The translations under genes were made by a program, and so were the position numbers. Shown here one piece after another: positions 19,127 to 28,906 of a stretch of DNA of 64,000 nt. The notes beneath the pieces are model-generated. The model saw only the letters and a list, made by a program, of their open reading frames with translations. It was not told the DNA's origin and did no database searches. The DNA comes from JBMTVT01 sp049451635 (lineage in GTDB: Bacteria; Bacteroidota; Bacteroidia; Flavobacteriales; Flavobacteriaceae). The stretch is taken from positions 1-64,000 of the forward strand of contig JBMTVT010000001.1 in assembly GCA_049451635.1 (NCBI GenBank). Reading direction: 5' to 3'. Numbering within the stretch: the stretch's first letter is position 1; each line of letters opens with the position of its first letter.

Positions 19127-19651
19127 ATGTTTCAAAAATATAAAAGTGCAGAATTAGTAAAACCAGGTGGATTAGATCTTAAAGATCGTTTAGTTGGTGT
19201 ACAAAGAGTTACCAAAGTAACTAAAGGTGGTAGAGCATTTGGTTTTTCAGCAATCGTTGTGGTTGGTGATGAAGCAGGTGTTGTAGGACAAGGGTTAGGG
19301 AAATCTAAAGACGTGGCAAGTGCCATTGCGAAAGCCGTTGAAGATGCCAAGAAAAACCTAGTAAGAATTCCTATTATAAAAGGAACATTACCACATGAGC
19401 AAAAAGGAAAATACGGCGGTGCTAGAGTGAATATTATTCCTGCTGCTCCTGGTACAGGTGTAATTGCAGGTGGTGCAGTAAGAACTGTATTAGAGGCTGT
19501 CGGGGTACACGATGTATTGTCAAAATCTCAAGGATCATCAAATCCACACAACGTAGTAAAAGCAACTTTTGATGCGTTATTACAATTAAGAGATGCTAAT
19601 ACGATAGCTAGAGATAGAGGTATTTCACTTGAACAAGTTTTTAACGCTTAA
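19127..19651 (+). CDS. rpsE: 30S ribosomal protein uS5
   Basis: A 174-residue protein at the mRNA entry channel. The N-terminal domain carries [20 protein letters not shown], and the C-terminal domain has [18 protein letters not shown]. The residues linked to spectinomycin resistance lie in the KGGR loop, which looks wild type. Confidence 0.98.
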   Translation: MFQKYKSAELVKPGGLDLKDRLVGVQRVTKVTKGGRAFGFSAIVVVGDEAGVVGQGLGKSKDVASAIAKAVEDAKKNLVRIPIIKGTLPHEQKGKYGGARVNIIPAAPGTGVIAGGAVRTVLEAVGVHDVLSKSQGSSNPHNVVKATFDALLQLRDANTIARDRGISLEQVFNA

Positions 19652-19662
19652 TACAGACAGAA

Positions 19663-19842
19663 ATGGCAAAAATTAAAGTAACAAAAGTTAAAAGCGCAAT
19701 CAACCGTACACAAAGACAAAAAAGAATTTTAGAATCTTTAGGTCTTAAAAAGATTGGTCAAGTAAAAGAGCACGAAGCTACACCAAATATACTTGGTATG
19801 GTTGCTAAAGTTTCACATTTAGTTTCTGTTGAAGAAGCTTAA
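19663..19842 (+). CDS. rpmD: 50S ribosomal protein uL30
   Basis: A small 59-residue frame starting MAKIKVTKVKSAINRTQRQK and ending in SVEEA. Length, the KIKVTKVKS start and position between S5 and L15 identify it as uL30. Gaps are 11 and 15 bases. Confidence 0.95.
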   Translation: MAKIKVTKVKSAINRTQRQKRILESLGLKKIGQVKEHEATPNILGMVAKVSHLVSVEEA

Positions 19843-19857
19843 AAATATAAACTGAAA

Positions 19858-20310
19858 ATGGATTTAAGTAATTTAAAACCTGCAGAAGGGTCAGTAAAAA
19901 ACCAAGGCAAAAGAATAGGTAGAGGTCAAGGTTCTGGGAAAGGTGGTACCGCTACACGTGGTCACAAAGGAGCTAAGTCACGTTCTGGATATTCTAAGAA
20001 AGTTGGGTTTGAAGGAGGACAGATGCCACTTCAAAGACGTGTGCCAAAATTTGGTTTCACAAATGTTAATCGTGTTGAATATCAAGGTATCAACTTAGAT
20101 ACTTTACAACAATTGGTTGATGATAAGAAAATTAAAGATACAGTAGATTTTGAAATATTATTTGCAAACCGTTTAGCTGGGAAAAATGACCTAGTAAAAA
20201 TAATGGGACGTGGTGAATTAAAAACAAAATTAAAAGTGTCTGCACACAAGTTTACCGCTTCAGCAAAAGCTGCTATTGAAGCTGCTGGTGGAGAAGCTGT
20301 AACTTTATAA
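19858..20310 (+). CDS. rplO: 50S ribosomal protein uL15
   Basis: A 150-residue protein with the very basic Gly-rich N-terminus (GRGQGSGKGGTATRGHKG) that threads into 23S rRNA. The C-terminal AASKAAIEAAGGEA type ending is present (TASAKAAIEAAGGEAVTL). 15 bases precede secY. Confidence 0.97.
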   Translation: MDLSNLKPAEGSVKNQGKRIGRGQGSGKGGTATRGHKGAKSRSGYSKKVGFEGGQMPLQRRVPKFGFTNVNRVEYQGINLDTLQQLVDDKKIKDTVDFEILFANRLAGKNDLVKIMGRGELKTKLKVSAHKFTASAKAAIEAAGGEAVTL

Positions 20311-20325
20311 GACGTTATTGTAAGT

Positions 20326-21672
20326 ATGAAATTTATAGAATCAATAAAAAATGTTTGGAAAATAGAGGAACTAAGAAACAGAATCATAGTAACCTTGAGT
20401 CTGTTATTGGTTTATCGTTTTGGTGCACAAGTGGTTTTACCAGGTATTGATGCTAGTCAATTAGCGGGTTTAGCCGATAAAACTGATGGCGGTATATTAG
20501 GATTGCTTAATGCCTTTACTGGTGGTGCTTTCGCTAATGCTTCAGTTTTCGCACTAGGTATTATGCCATACATTTCTGCTTCTATTGTCGTACAATTGAT
20601 GGGTATAGCGATTCCTTATTTGCAAAAATTACAAAAAGAAGGAGCAAGTGGTCAAAAGAAAATCACTCAAATTACTAGATGGTTAACCATAGCTATATGT
20701 TTGTTGCAAGCTCCTGGCTATTTGGCTAGTTTGCCAGCATTGGGTATTCCCCAAAGTGCCTTTTTATTAGGTACAGGTTTTACGTTTTACTTTTCTTCTG
20801 TAACCATATTGGTAACAGGATGTATTTTTGCAATGTGGTTGGGTGAAAAAATAACCGATAAAGGTATTGGTAATGGTATTTCACTATTAATTATGGTAGG
20901 TATTATTGCAACATTGCCACAAGCGTTTTTACAAAATGCCGCGACAAGATTAGAAGGTAATAACGTTATGCTTATTCTTTTTGAATTAGTAATTTGGTTT
21001 GTTGTTATTTTGGCATCAATCTTATTGGTAATGGGTGTTAGAAAAATAGCAGTACAATATGCAAGAAGAACGGCATCTGGTGGATATGAAAAAAGTGCTA
21101 TGGCAGGTTCTAGACAATACATTCCTTTAAAGCTAAATGCTTCAGGTGTAATGCCTATTATATTTGCACAGGCAATTATGTTTGTTCCAGGCTTAATAGG
21201 AGGGTCTTCTTTTTTAAAGGAAACAGCTGTTGGCGCTTGGATGCAAACCAATTACTCTAACCTTTTTGGATTTTGGTATAATGTTACATTTGCTTTATTA
21301 ATTATAGTATTCACATACTTTTATACAGCAATTACAGTGCCTACTAATAAAATGGCAGATGATTTAAAACGTAGTGGCGGTTTTATTCCTGGTATTCGTC
21401 CAGGTTCTGAAACCTCAGAATACTTAGATAAAATAATGTCTCAAATAACCTTGCCTGGTTCTATATTTTTAGCATTGATAGCTGTGTTCCCAGCATTTAT
21501 TGTTAACCTTATGGGAGTTCAACAAGGATGGGCTTTATTTTTTGGAGGAACCTCACTATTAATTATGGTTGGAGTTGCAATTGATACTATGCAACAAATA
21601 AATTCTTATTTGTTGAATAGACACTATGATGGTTTGATGAAGACAGGTAAAAATAGAAAAGCATTAGCTTAA
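20326..21672 (+). CDS. secY: Protein translocase channel subunit SecY
   Basis: A 448-residue inner-membrane protein with ten predicted membrane segments, the central pore of the Sec machinery. Plug-region [20 protein letters not shown], the loop motif [18 protein letters not shown] and the C-terminal [18 protein letters not shown] are present. It sits in the spc block between rplO and infA as in most bacteria. Its partner SecDF begins at 62994. Confidence 0.98.
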   Translation: MKFIESIKNVWKIEELRNRIIVTLSLLLVYRFGAQVVLPGIDASQLAGLADKTDGGILGLLNAFTGGAFANASVFALGIMPYISASIVVQLMGIAIPYLQKLQKEGASGQKKITQITRWLTIAICLLQAPGYLASLPALGIPQSAFLLGTGFTFYFSSVTILVTGCIFAMWLGEKITDKGIGNGISLLIMVGIIATLPQAFLQNAATRLEGNNVMLILFELVIWFVVILASILLVMGVRKIAVQYARRTASGGYEKSAMAGSRQYIPLKLNASGVMPIIFAQAIMFVPGLIGGSSFLKETAVGAWMQTNYSNLFGFWYNVTFALLIIVFTYFYTAITVPTNKMADDLKRSGGFIPGIRPGSETSEYLDKIMSQITLPGSIFLALIAVFPAFIVNLMGVQQGWALFFGGTSLLIMVGVAIDTMQQINSYLLNRHYDGLMKTGKNRKALA

Positions 21673-21682
21673 TTATTATACT

Positions 21683-21898
21683 ATGGCAAAGCAAGCAGCA
21701 ATAGAACAAGATGGTACAATTATAGAAGCATTATCTAATGCAATGTTTCGTGTTGAATTAGAAAATGGGCATATTGTTACAGCTCATATTTCTGGAAAAA
21801 TGCGCATGCATTATATTAAATTGTTACCAGGAGATAAAGTAAAATTAGAAATGAGTCCTTATGATTTAACTAAGGCTCGAATAACTTATAGATACTAA
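21683..21898 (+). CDS. infA: Translation initiation factor IF-1
   Basis: A 71-residue OB-fold protein: [40 protein letters not shown] and [10 protein letters not shown] are standard. It blocks the A site during initiation. Located between secY and rpmJ; map is absent from this junction, as in other Bacteroidota. Confidence 0.97.
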   Translation: MAKQAAIEQDGTIIEALSNAMFRVELENGHIVTAHISGKMRMHYIKLLPGDKVKLEMSPYDLTKARITYRY

Positions 21899-21906
21899 TA
21901 AGACTC

Positions 21907-22023
21907 ATGAAAGTAAGAGCATCAGTTAAAAAAAGAAGCGCAGATTGTAAAATAGTGCGTAGAAAAGGTAGACTTTACGTAATAAACAAAAAGAATCCTA
22001 GATTTAAACAAAGACAAGGGTAA
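21907..22023 (+). CDS. rpmJ: 50S ribosomal protein bL36, zinc-free form
   Basis: A 38-residue frame starting [20 protein letters not shown] and ending in FKQRQG, 8 bases after infA. The zinc-ribbon form has three Cys and one His; here only the second Cys (residue 14) remains, the first is Ser, and the third and the His positions carry Asn and Phe. So it is a zinc-independent version, of the kind that avoids zinc dependence in ribosomes. Confidence 0.95.
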   Translation: MKVRASVKKRSADCKIVRRKGRLYVINKKNPRFKQRQG

Positions 22024-22025
22024 TT

Positions 22026-22400
22026 ATGGCAAGAATTGCAGGTGTAGACATACCAAAAAACAAAAGAGGAGTTATCTCTTTAACTTATATCTATGGAATA
22101 GGTAGAAGTAGAGCAAAAGAAATTTTAGCAGCAACTAAAGTTGACGAAAGTATTAAAGTTCAAGATTGGACAGATGATCAAATCAGTGGTATTCGTGAAG
22201 CTGTAGGAGCTTTTACCATTGAAGGTGAATTACGTTCTGAAACCCAATTAAACATTAAGCGATTAATGGATATTGGTTGTTACAGAGGTATTCGTCATAG
22301 AGCTGGACTTCCATTAAGAGGCCAACGTACAAAAAACAACTCTAGAACTAGAAAAGGTAGAAGAAAAACAGTTGCTAACAAGAAAAAAGCAACTAAGTAA
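22026..22400 (+). CDS. rpsM: 30S ribosomal protein uS13
   Basis: A 124-residue protein of the 30S head forming intersubunit bridges and touching the P-site t[33 protein letters not shown] and [19 protein letters not shown] are family signatures. 2 bases follow rpmJ; 110 bases precede rpsK. Confidence 0.98.
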   Translation: MARIAGVDIPKNKRGVISLTYIYGIGRSRAKEILAATKVDESIKVQDWTDDQISGIREAVGAFTIEGELRSETQLNIKRLMDIGCYRGIRHRAGLPLRGQRTKNNSRTRKGRRKTVANKKKATK

Positions 22401-22510
22401 TAATTAGAAATATTTAGTCTTTAGTATTTAGACGTTGGAAGGAATCTGTTTGAAATTATTACGGTTTAGGATTCTAGCGACTATCAACTAATAACTAAGC
22501 ACTAGAAAAT

Positions 22511-22894
22511 ATGGCAAAAACAAGTACAAAAAAACGTAAAGTTATTGTTGATTCTGTAGGTGAAGCACACGTTACCGCATCTTTCAACAACATTATTATA
22601 TCTCTTACCAATAAAAAAGGAGACGTTATTTCATGGTCTTCTGCAGGTAAAATGGGATTTAGAGGTTCTAAGAAAAATACACCTTATGCTGCTCAATTAG
22701 CTGCTGAAGATGCTGCAGCTGTAGCTCAAGAAGCAGGTTTGAAAAAAGTAAAGGTTTATGTTAAAGGACCAGGAAATGGTAGAGAATCAGCTATACGTTC
22801 TATACACAATGCTGGTATAGAAGTAACAGAAATTATCGATGTTACGCCACTACCACACAATGGTTGTCGTCCTCCTAAAAGAAGACGTGTATAA
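22511..22894 (+). CDS. rpsK: 30S ribosomal protein uS11
   Basis: A 127-residue platform protein. [21 protein letters not shown] and the C-terminal [18 protein letters not shown] are standard, including the Asn-Gly pair that becomes isoaspartate in E. coli. The 110-base spacer before it holds AT-rich sequence with weak repeats (TTTAGT) but no clear regulatory fold. Confidence 0.98.
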   Translation: MAKTSTKKRKVIVDSVGEAHVTASFNNIIISLTNKKGDVISWSSAGKMGFRGSKKNTPYAAQLAAEDAAAVAQEAGLKKVKVYVKGPGNGRESAIRSIHNAGIEVTEIIDVTPLPHNGCRPPKRRRV

Positions 22895-22913
22895 GCAATA
22901 CATTTAAAGTAAT

Positions 22914-22943
22914 GAATATCAATTGTTTTTGCAGTTGATATTC
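22914..22943 (+). repeat. Perfect inverted repeat overlapping the rpsD promoter
   Basis: GAATATCAA (22914-22922) and TTGATATTC (22935-22943) form a perfect 9-bp inverted repeat with a 12-base loop. Its right arm contains the TTG of the predicted -33 box. It could act as an operator dyad or as a weak hairpin at the rpsK mRNA end; there is no T-run worth calling a terminator. Confidence 0.55.
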
Positions 22944-22963
22944 GTTTAATATATGTACATTTG
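22935..22963 (+). promoter_or_regulatory. Internal promoter for rpsD-rpoA-rplQ
   Basis: TTG (22935-22937) and TACATTTG (22956-22963) with an 18-base spacer match the phylum consensus closely. Transcription would begin near 22970, giving a leader of about 96 bases before rpsD. The leader can fold GATTAT (23004-23009)/ATAATC (23037-23042) around ATTAA (23021-23025)/TTAAT (23030-23034), a candidate S4 control element. An extra promoter here would let the cell tune RNA polymerase alpha apart from the main operon. Confidence 0.7.
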
Positions 22964-23065
22964 CAAACTGAAAAAAATTAACAAGTATCAACGAGAGATC
23001 AGCGATTATCGAAGGATAAGATTAAGACCTTAATTCATAATCACTCTCAATAAACAAATTTAAAA

Positions 23066-23671
23066 ATGGCAAGATATACTGGTCCTAAAACTAAAATAGC
23101 TCGTAAATTTGGTGAAGCTATCTTCGGAGATGATAAGTCATTCGAAAAAAGAAATTACCCTCCAGGTCAACATGGAAATAACAGAAGACGTGGAAAAAAA
23201 TCTGAATACGCAATCCAATTACAGGAAAAGCAAAAAGCTAAATATACCTATGGTATTTTGGAGCGTCAATTCAGAAACTTATTTAAAAGCGCAAGAGCTG
23301 CACAAGGTATTACAGGGGAGGTTTTATTACAACTATGTGAGTCTAGATTAGATAACATAGTGTTTAGAATGGGTATTGCTCCTTCTAGAAGCGCTGCAAG
23401 ACAATTAGTTTCGCACAGACACATTACTGTAAACGGTGAGTTGGTAAACATTCCTTCTTATCAATTAAAGGCAGGTGATGTAGTTGCAGTGAGAGAAAAA
23501 TCAAAATCACTAGAAGCTATTGAAAATTCGCTTTCAATCTCAAGTCAAGTATATGAGTGGATTACTTGGAATAACGATACTAAACAAGGTACATATGTTT
23601 CTGTTCCTGAAAGAATTCAAATTCCAGAAAATATCAACGAACAATTCATAGTCGAATTATATTCTAAATAA
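23066..23671 (+). CDS. rpsD: 30S ribosomal protein uS4
   Basis: A 201-residue primary assembly protein. The zinc-free N-terminal domain ([20 protein letters not shown]) and the S4 RNA-binding motif ([20 protein letters not shown]) are clear. uS4 represses the alpha operon in E. coli. This gene has its own promoter and a structured 96-base leader (22935-23042). Confidence 0.98.
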   Translation: MARYTGPKTKIARKFGEAIFGDDKSFEKRNYPPGQHGNNRRRGKKSEYAIQLQEKQKAKYTYGILERQFRNLFKSARAAQGITGEVLLQLCESRLDNIVFRMGIAPSRSAARQLVSHRHITVNGELVNIPSYQLKAGDVVAVREKSKSLEAIENSLSISSQVYEWITWNNDTKQGTYVSVPERIQIPENINEQFIVELYSK

Positions 23672-23701
23672 TAAATTAACAACATTGGTATTTAGCCAAA
23701 G

Positions 23702-23733
23702 GGTTTATTTGTGCTTCTTCAAACTTATAAACC
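23702..23733 (+). promoter_or_regulatory. Hairpin in the rpsD-rpoA spacer
   Basis: GGTTTAT (23702-23708) and ATAAACC (23727-23733) form a 7-bp stem around an 18-base loop in the 98-base spacer. No T-run follows, so it is not an intrinsic terminator. It may be an mRNA processing or stability element. Function is unknown. Confidence 0.35.
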
Positions 23734-23769
23734 GCGCAACTAAATAACAATTAAAACGAAGAAAAAATT

Positions 23770-24762
23770 ATGGCAGTATTTAATTTCCAAAAGCCCGATA
23801 AAGTAATTATGATTGATTCTACTGATTTCGAAGGCAAATTCGAATTCAGACCACTAGAACCTGGTTACGGACTAACTGTGGGTAATGCGCTAAGAAGAGT
23901 TTTATTATCTTCTTTAGAAGGATTTGCAATTACATCAGTTAGAATTGAGGGTGTAGATCATGAATTTTCAGCAATTGCTGGTGTGGTTGAAGATGTAACT
24001 GAAATCATCTTAAACTTAAAACAAATTCGTTTTAAAAGACAAATAGAAGATATTGATAATGAATCGATTTCTATTTCTATTTCTGGTCAAGAACGTATTA
24101 CTGCTGGAGATTTCCAAAAATTTATTTCAGGATTCCAAGTATTGAATACAGAATTGGTTATCTGTAATCTAGATCCTAAGGTAAACTTAAACATGGAAAT
24201 CACTATTGAAAAAGGTAGAGGATATGTGCCTGCAGAAGAAAATAAAAAAGCTGCTGCACCTATTGGTACCATCTTTACTGATTCGATTTACACGCCAATA
24301 AAAAACGTTAAGTATAGTATTGAAAACTATCGTGTTGAGCAAAAAACTGATTACGAGAAATTGGTTTTTGAAATCATTACTGATGGATCAATTACCCCAC
24401 AAGATGCTTTAACAGAAGCGGCTAAAACGTTAATTCACCACTTCATGTTATTCTCAGATGAGCGTATCACATTAGAGGCTGATGAAATAGCACAAACTGA
24501 AACCTATGATGAAGAATCTCTTCACATGCGTCAATTGCTTAAAACTAAGTTAATTGATATGGATTTATCAGTTCGTGCACTTAATTGCTTAAAAGCTGCA
24601 GAAGTAGATACTTTAGGAGACTTGGTATCATTCAATAAAAACGACCTAATGAAATTCAGAAACTTTGGTAAAAAGTCTTTAACAGAGCTTGAAGAGCTTG
24701 TTAACGTAAAAGGTTTAAATTTCGGAATGGATTTAAGCAAATATAAATTAGATAAAGATTAA
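23770..24762 (+). CDS. rpoA: RNA polymerase alpha subunit
   Basis: A 330-residue subunit that nucleates RNA polymerase assembly. The N-terminal dimerisation domain ([22 protein letters not shown]) and the C-terminal domain with two helix-hairpin-helix units ([19 protein letters not shown] and [15 protein letters not shown]) are joined by a flexible linker around residues 235-255. Standard alpha-operon place before rplQ. Confidence 0.98.
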   Translation: MAVFNFQKPDKVIMIDSTDFEGKFEFRPLEPGYGLTVGNALRRVLLSSLEGFAITSVRIEGVDHEFSAIAGVVEDVTEIILNLKQIRFKRQIEDIDNESISISISGQERITAGDFQKFISGFQVLNTELVICNLDPKVNLNMEITIEKGRGYVPAEENKKAAAPIGTIFTDSIYTPIKNVKYSIENYRVEQKTDYEKLVFEIITDGSITPQDALTEAAKTLIHHFMLFSDERITLEADEIAQTETYDEESLHMRQLLKTKLIDMDLSVRALNCLKAAEVDTLGDLVSFNKNDLMKFRNFGKKSLTELEELVNVKGLNFGMDLSKYKLDKD

Positions 24763-24835
24763 TAATCAACTCTTCTATAATTTGCTCCTCAAAAAAAAGA
24801 GTGTAGTAGCAAGATAGAGGTTTAAAACAAATGTC

Positions 24836-25309
24836 ATGAGACACGGAAAAAAAACAAATCACTTAGGTAGAAAAACTGCCCACAGAAAATCAATGTTGGC
24901 TAATATGGCTTGTTCTTTAATCGAGCACAAACGCATCAATACAACTGTTGCAAAAGCAAAAGCTCTAAAACAGTTTGTTGAGCCAATGATTACAAAGTCT
25001 AAAGAGGACACAACCCATAATAGACGTATAGTTATGTCTCGTTTAAGACAAAAAGATGCCGTTACTGAGTTGTTTAGAGAAGTTGCTACCAAAGTAGGAG
25101 ACAGACCAGGGGGTTACACAAGAATTATTAAACTTGGAAATCGTTTAGGTGATAACGCTGATATGGCCATGATAGAGCTTGTAGATTATAATGAAATTTA
25201 CAACGCAGATAAGAAAGCCAAAAAATCGACAAGAAGAAGTAGAAGAGGAGGTTCAAAAGCTGCAGCAGCTGCTCCTGTTGAAACTAAAGCATCAAACGAA
25301 GAGGAATAA
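24836..25309 (+). CDS. rplQ: 50S ribosomal protein bL17
   Basis: A 157-residue protein at the tunnel exit, last gene of the operon. [20 protein letters not shown] is diagnostic. It carries a long Lys/Arg/Ala-rich C-terminal tail (about residues 125-157) seen in Bacteroidota and absent from the 127-residue E. coli protein. A strong terminator follows at 25332. Confidence 0.97.
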   Translation: MRHGKKTNHLGRKTAHRKSMLANMACSLIEHKRINTTVAKAKALKQFVEPMITKSKEDTTHNRRIVMSRLRQKDAVTELFREVATKVGDRPGGYTRIIKLGNRLGDNADMAMIELVDYNEIYNADKKAKKSTRRSRRGGSKAAAAAPVETKASNEEE

Positions 25310-25370
25310 ATGTTATTAGCATTTAAAATATAAAGGATAGACTGTTTTAGTTTATCCTTTTTTATTTGCA
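25310..25370. repeat. Direct repeat copy 1, containing the rplQ terminator
   Basis: About 60 bases starting ATGTTATTAGCATTTAAAAT recur with roughly 85-90% identity at 26101-26161. The two copies flank the broken gene at 25419-26047, as if that gene had been inserted with duplication of the terminator. Confidence 0.75.
25332..25363 (+). terminator. Intrinsic terminator of the ribosomal operon
   Basis: AAAGGATAGACT (25332-25343) pairs with AGTTTATCCTTT (25349-25360) with one G-T pair, loop GTTTT, and T residues follow to 25363. Confidence 0.9.
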
Positions 25371-25418
25371 TTTAAATGAATTAAGTTTTAAGTTTTGTTA
25401 AATGAAAAAAATAAATAA

Positions 25419-26047
25419 ATGAAATATTTTAAAATTTTAATACTTTGTTTAATCTCATCATTAACTTACGCTCAGTATGATGTAACAACTGTTGGTAACT
25501 CAGAAACATTGAATAATTGCGGTCTTTGGGTTATTTCAAAAGGTACAACTGAAAACATCGGGGGTCGTTTTATATGCTGGACAATTGGTTTACAAAAGGC
25601 TATTTAACAACAACAAGCGATATTGCACTTTCAATTTTTGGAGTTAATTATGATACCAAAAATGATGCTTTTGTGGTTAAAGTGACAAAAGATTCAATTT
25701 TTATGTTTGATGATTCAAAGCTAAAAGAATTAAGAATTGATGGTAAAAAGTTCAAAAAACATACAAATGTCCCAAATTTATTTCATCGGAATAATACCTA
25801 TCTTGAGGTTTTGGCCAATACAAATGATATTGAAATGTTAAAATTTTATGGAAAAAAGCTAAGGGAAGTTAAGAAAGGTCCGCTAACTCAAATTTCTACA
25901 CCTGATAAGTATATAGATTTTAATAAAATATACTTTAAAAAGGGTTCAGTGATAAAAGAAATTAAATTAAATAATAAACAATTTTGTAAACTTTTTGGAG
26001 GAAACTCAAAAGAAATTAAAAAATACATTTCTGATAACAATTTATAA
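25419..26047 (+). pseudogene. Secreted protein of unknown function, broken by a frameshift in a G-run
   Basis: The gene starts MKYFKILILCLISSLTYAQ, a signal peptide of the flavobacterial 'AQ' type. Its frame ends prematurely at 25607, and a second frame continues to 26047 without its own signal. Adding one base to the run of five G at 25560-25564 joins them as ...NIGGSFYMLDNWFTKGYL..., giving a protein of about 209 residues. So a one-base deletion in a G-run broke the gene, or the count is wrong in the assembly, or the length varies between cells. The C-terminal part is Lys-rich (KLKELRIDGKKFKKH). I do not recognise the family. It lies between two copies of the rplQ terminator region. Confidence 0.7.
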
Positions 26048-26100
26048 TTAAAAAATGAGAAAAATCTTCAAAAGGTACTTAATTATTACAATACACTATA

Positions 26101-26161
26101 ATGTTAATAAGCATTTAAAATTAAAGGATAAACTATTTTAGTTTATCCTTTTTTTTATGCA
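26101..26161. repeat. Direct repeat copy 2, after the broken secreted-protein gene
   Basis: Near-identical partner of 25310-25370 with a few single-base differences and one indel near the start. It contains its own terminator. Confidence 0.75.
26123..26156 (+). terminator. Intrinsic terminator, second copy
   Basis: AAAGGATAAACT (26123-26134) pairs perfectly with AGTTTATCCTTT (26140-26151), followed by T to 26156. It is better paired than copy 1. Confidence 0.9.
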
Positions 26162-26185
26162 ATTTTGTAAAACTTTTCAAAAAAC

Positions 26186-27289
26186 ATGAAATATCAAAAG
26201 CGACAAAATGCCATTGTTCTTCTAGCAGATGGCACAATTTTTCACGGTAAAGCAGTAGGTAATAAAAAAGGTACTTCGTTTGGTGAAGTATGTTTCAATA
26301 CAGGAATGACTGGTTATCAGGAAATTTTCACAGATCCTTCATACTATGGGCAATTAATGGTTGCCACCAACGCTCATATAGGTAATTATGGAACAAATGT
26401 AGATGAAGTAGAATCAGATTCTGTTAAAATAGCTGGACTGATAGTTAAAAATTTTAGTTATGAGTACTCAAGAGATGCAGCAGATGCTTCATTGGAGGAG
26501 TTTCTTGATAAAAATGATTTATTGGCTATTTCAGATGTAGATACCAGAGCTTTGGTTAGTTATATTCGCGACCATGGTGCTATGAATGCTGTAATCTCTA
26601 CTGAAGTTGATAATATTGAAGGATTAAAAAAGCAATTAGCTGAAGTTCCAAATATGGAAGGCTTAGAGCTGGCTTCAAGGGTTTCAACAAAAGAGCCTTA
26701 TTATTTTGGGGATGAGAATGCAACTTATAAAGTAGCTGCATTGGATATAGGTATAAAAAAGAATATTCTAAGGAATATAGCAAAACGAGATGCCTACATA
26801 AAAGTGTTTCCTTATAATGCTAAGTTTGAAGATTTAGAAGCATTTAAACCAAATGGATACTTCTTATCTAACGGCCCCGGAGACCCAAAACCTTTGGTGG
26901 AGGCTCAAGAAGTGGCCAAAGAAATCATTAAAAGAGATTTGCCTCTATTTGGTATATGTTTAGGACATCAAGTTATTGCACTGGCTAATGGTGTTTCTAC
27001 ATATAAAATGTATAATGGGCATAGGGGCATCAACCATCCTGTTAAAAATTTGAAAACAGGTAAAGGTGAAATCACCTCACAAAACCACGGATTTGCTGTA
27101 AATAAGGATGAAGCTGAGGCACATCCAGATTTAGAAGTGACTCATGTGCACTTAAACGATGGTACGGTGGCTGGTTTAGCAATGAAAAACAAAAATTGCT
27201 TTTCGGTACAATATCACCCAGAGGCTAGCCCTGGACCGCATGATTCATCATATCTTTTTGATCAATTTATTGAAAATATTAAAAAGTAA
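26186..27289 (+). CDS. carA: Carbamoyl-phosphate synthase small (glutaminase) subunit
   Basis: A 367-residue protein that hydrolyses glutamine and feeds ammonia to CarB for pyrimidine and arginine synthesis. The N-terminal CPSase domain has FGEVCFNTGMTGYQEIFTDPSYYGQ. The class I amidotransferase domain shows FLSNGPGDPKP, the nucleophile Cys in LFGICLGHQVIALA, and the His/Glu pair in VQYHPEASPGPHDS. All catalytic residues are present. carB does not follow; eno does, behind a terminator. So the two subunits are encoded apart. Confidence 0.96.
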   Translation: MKYQKRQNAIVLLADGTIFHGKAVGNKKGTSFGEVCFNTGMTGYQEIFTDPSYYGQLMVATNAHIGNYGTNVDEVESDSVKIAGLIVKNFSYEYSRDAADASLEEFLDKNDLLAISDVDTRALVSYIRDHGAMNAVISTEVDNIEGLKKQLAEVPNMEGLELASRVSTKEPYYFGDENATYKVAALDIGIKKNILRNIAKRDAYIKVFPYNAKFEDLEAFKPNGYFLSNGPGDPKPLVEAQEVAKEIIKRDLPLFGICLGHQVIALANGVSTYKMYNGHRGINHPVKNLKTGKGEITSQNHGFAVNKDEAEAHPDLEVTHVHLNDGTVAGLAMKNKNCFSVQYHPEASPGPHDSSYLFDQFIENIKK

Positions 27290-27296
27290 AGATTTT

Positions 27297-27331
27297 AAAA
27301 CCTCAAAACGTATTAGCTTTTGAGGTTTTTT
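27297..27331 (+). terminator. Intrinsic terminator after carA
   Basis: AAAACCTCAAAA (27297-27308) pairs with TTTTGAGGTTTT (27318-27329), with a T-run to 27331. Confidence 0.9.
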
Positions 27332-27404
27332 ATGAACTAAAACGTTGTAGAGGCAATTTTATAAATTTCTTCCAAAACCATTAAATAAAAAAAAGATTTA
27401 ACCG

Positions 27405-27412
27405 TAAATTTG
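27405..27412 (+). promoter_or_regulatory. -7 box of the eno promoter
   Basis: TAAATTTG matches TAnnTTTG 30 bases before the eno start. No clear TTG lies about 19 bases upstream, so the -33 half is weak or absent. Confidence 0.5.
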
Positions 27413-27421
27413 AATTATTAA

Positions 27422-28732
<1,311 letters not shown>

Positions 28733-28751
28733 CATCATTTTAAATCATGCC

Positions 28752-28785
28752 AAAAAGGCGATTATTCAAAATAATCGTCTTTTTA
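28752..28785 (+). terminator. Intrinsic terminator after eno
   Basis: AAAAAGGCGATTAT (28752-28765) pairs with ATAATCGTCTTTTT (28771-28784) with one G-T pair and a TCAAA loop. Confidence 0.88.
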
Positions 28786-28906
28786 TTTTATATCAATTTT
28801 AATAATAAGTTAATCAATTAAATCGTTTACAATAAGCTTTAAAAATAGAGGGATATTTCGTAATTTAGTATTCCGCATAATAAAAACAAAATTCACAATA
28901 AAAAAC

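Noticed and set aside
26186..27289. carAB operon
   Set aside because: carB does not follow; a terminator and eno do.
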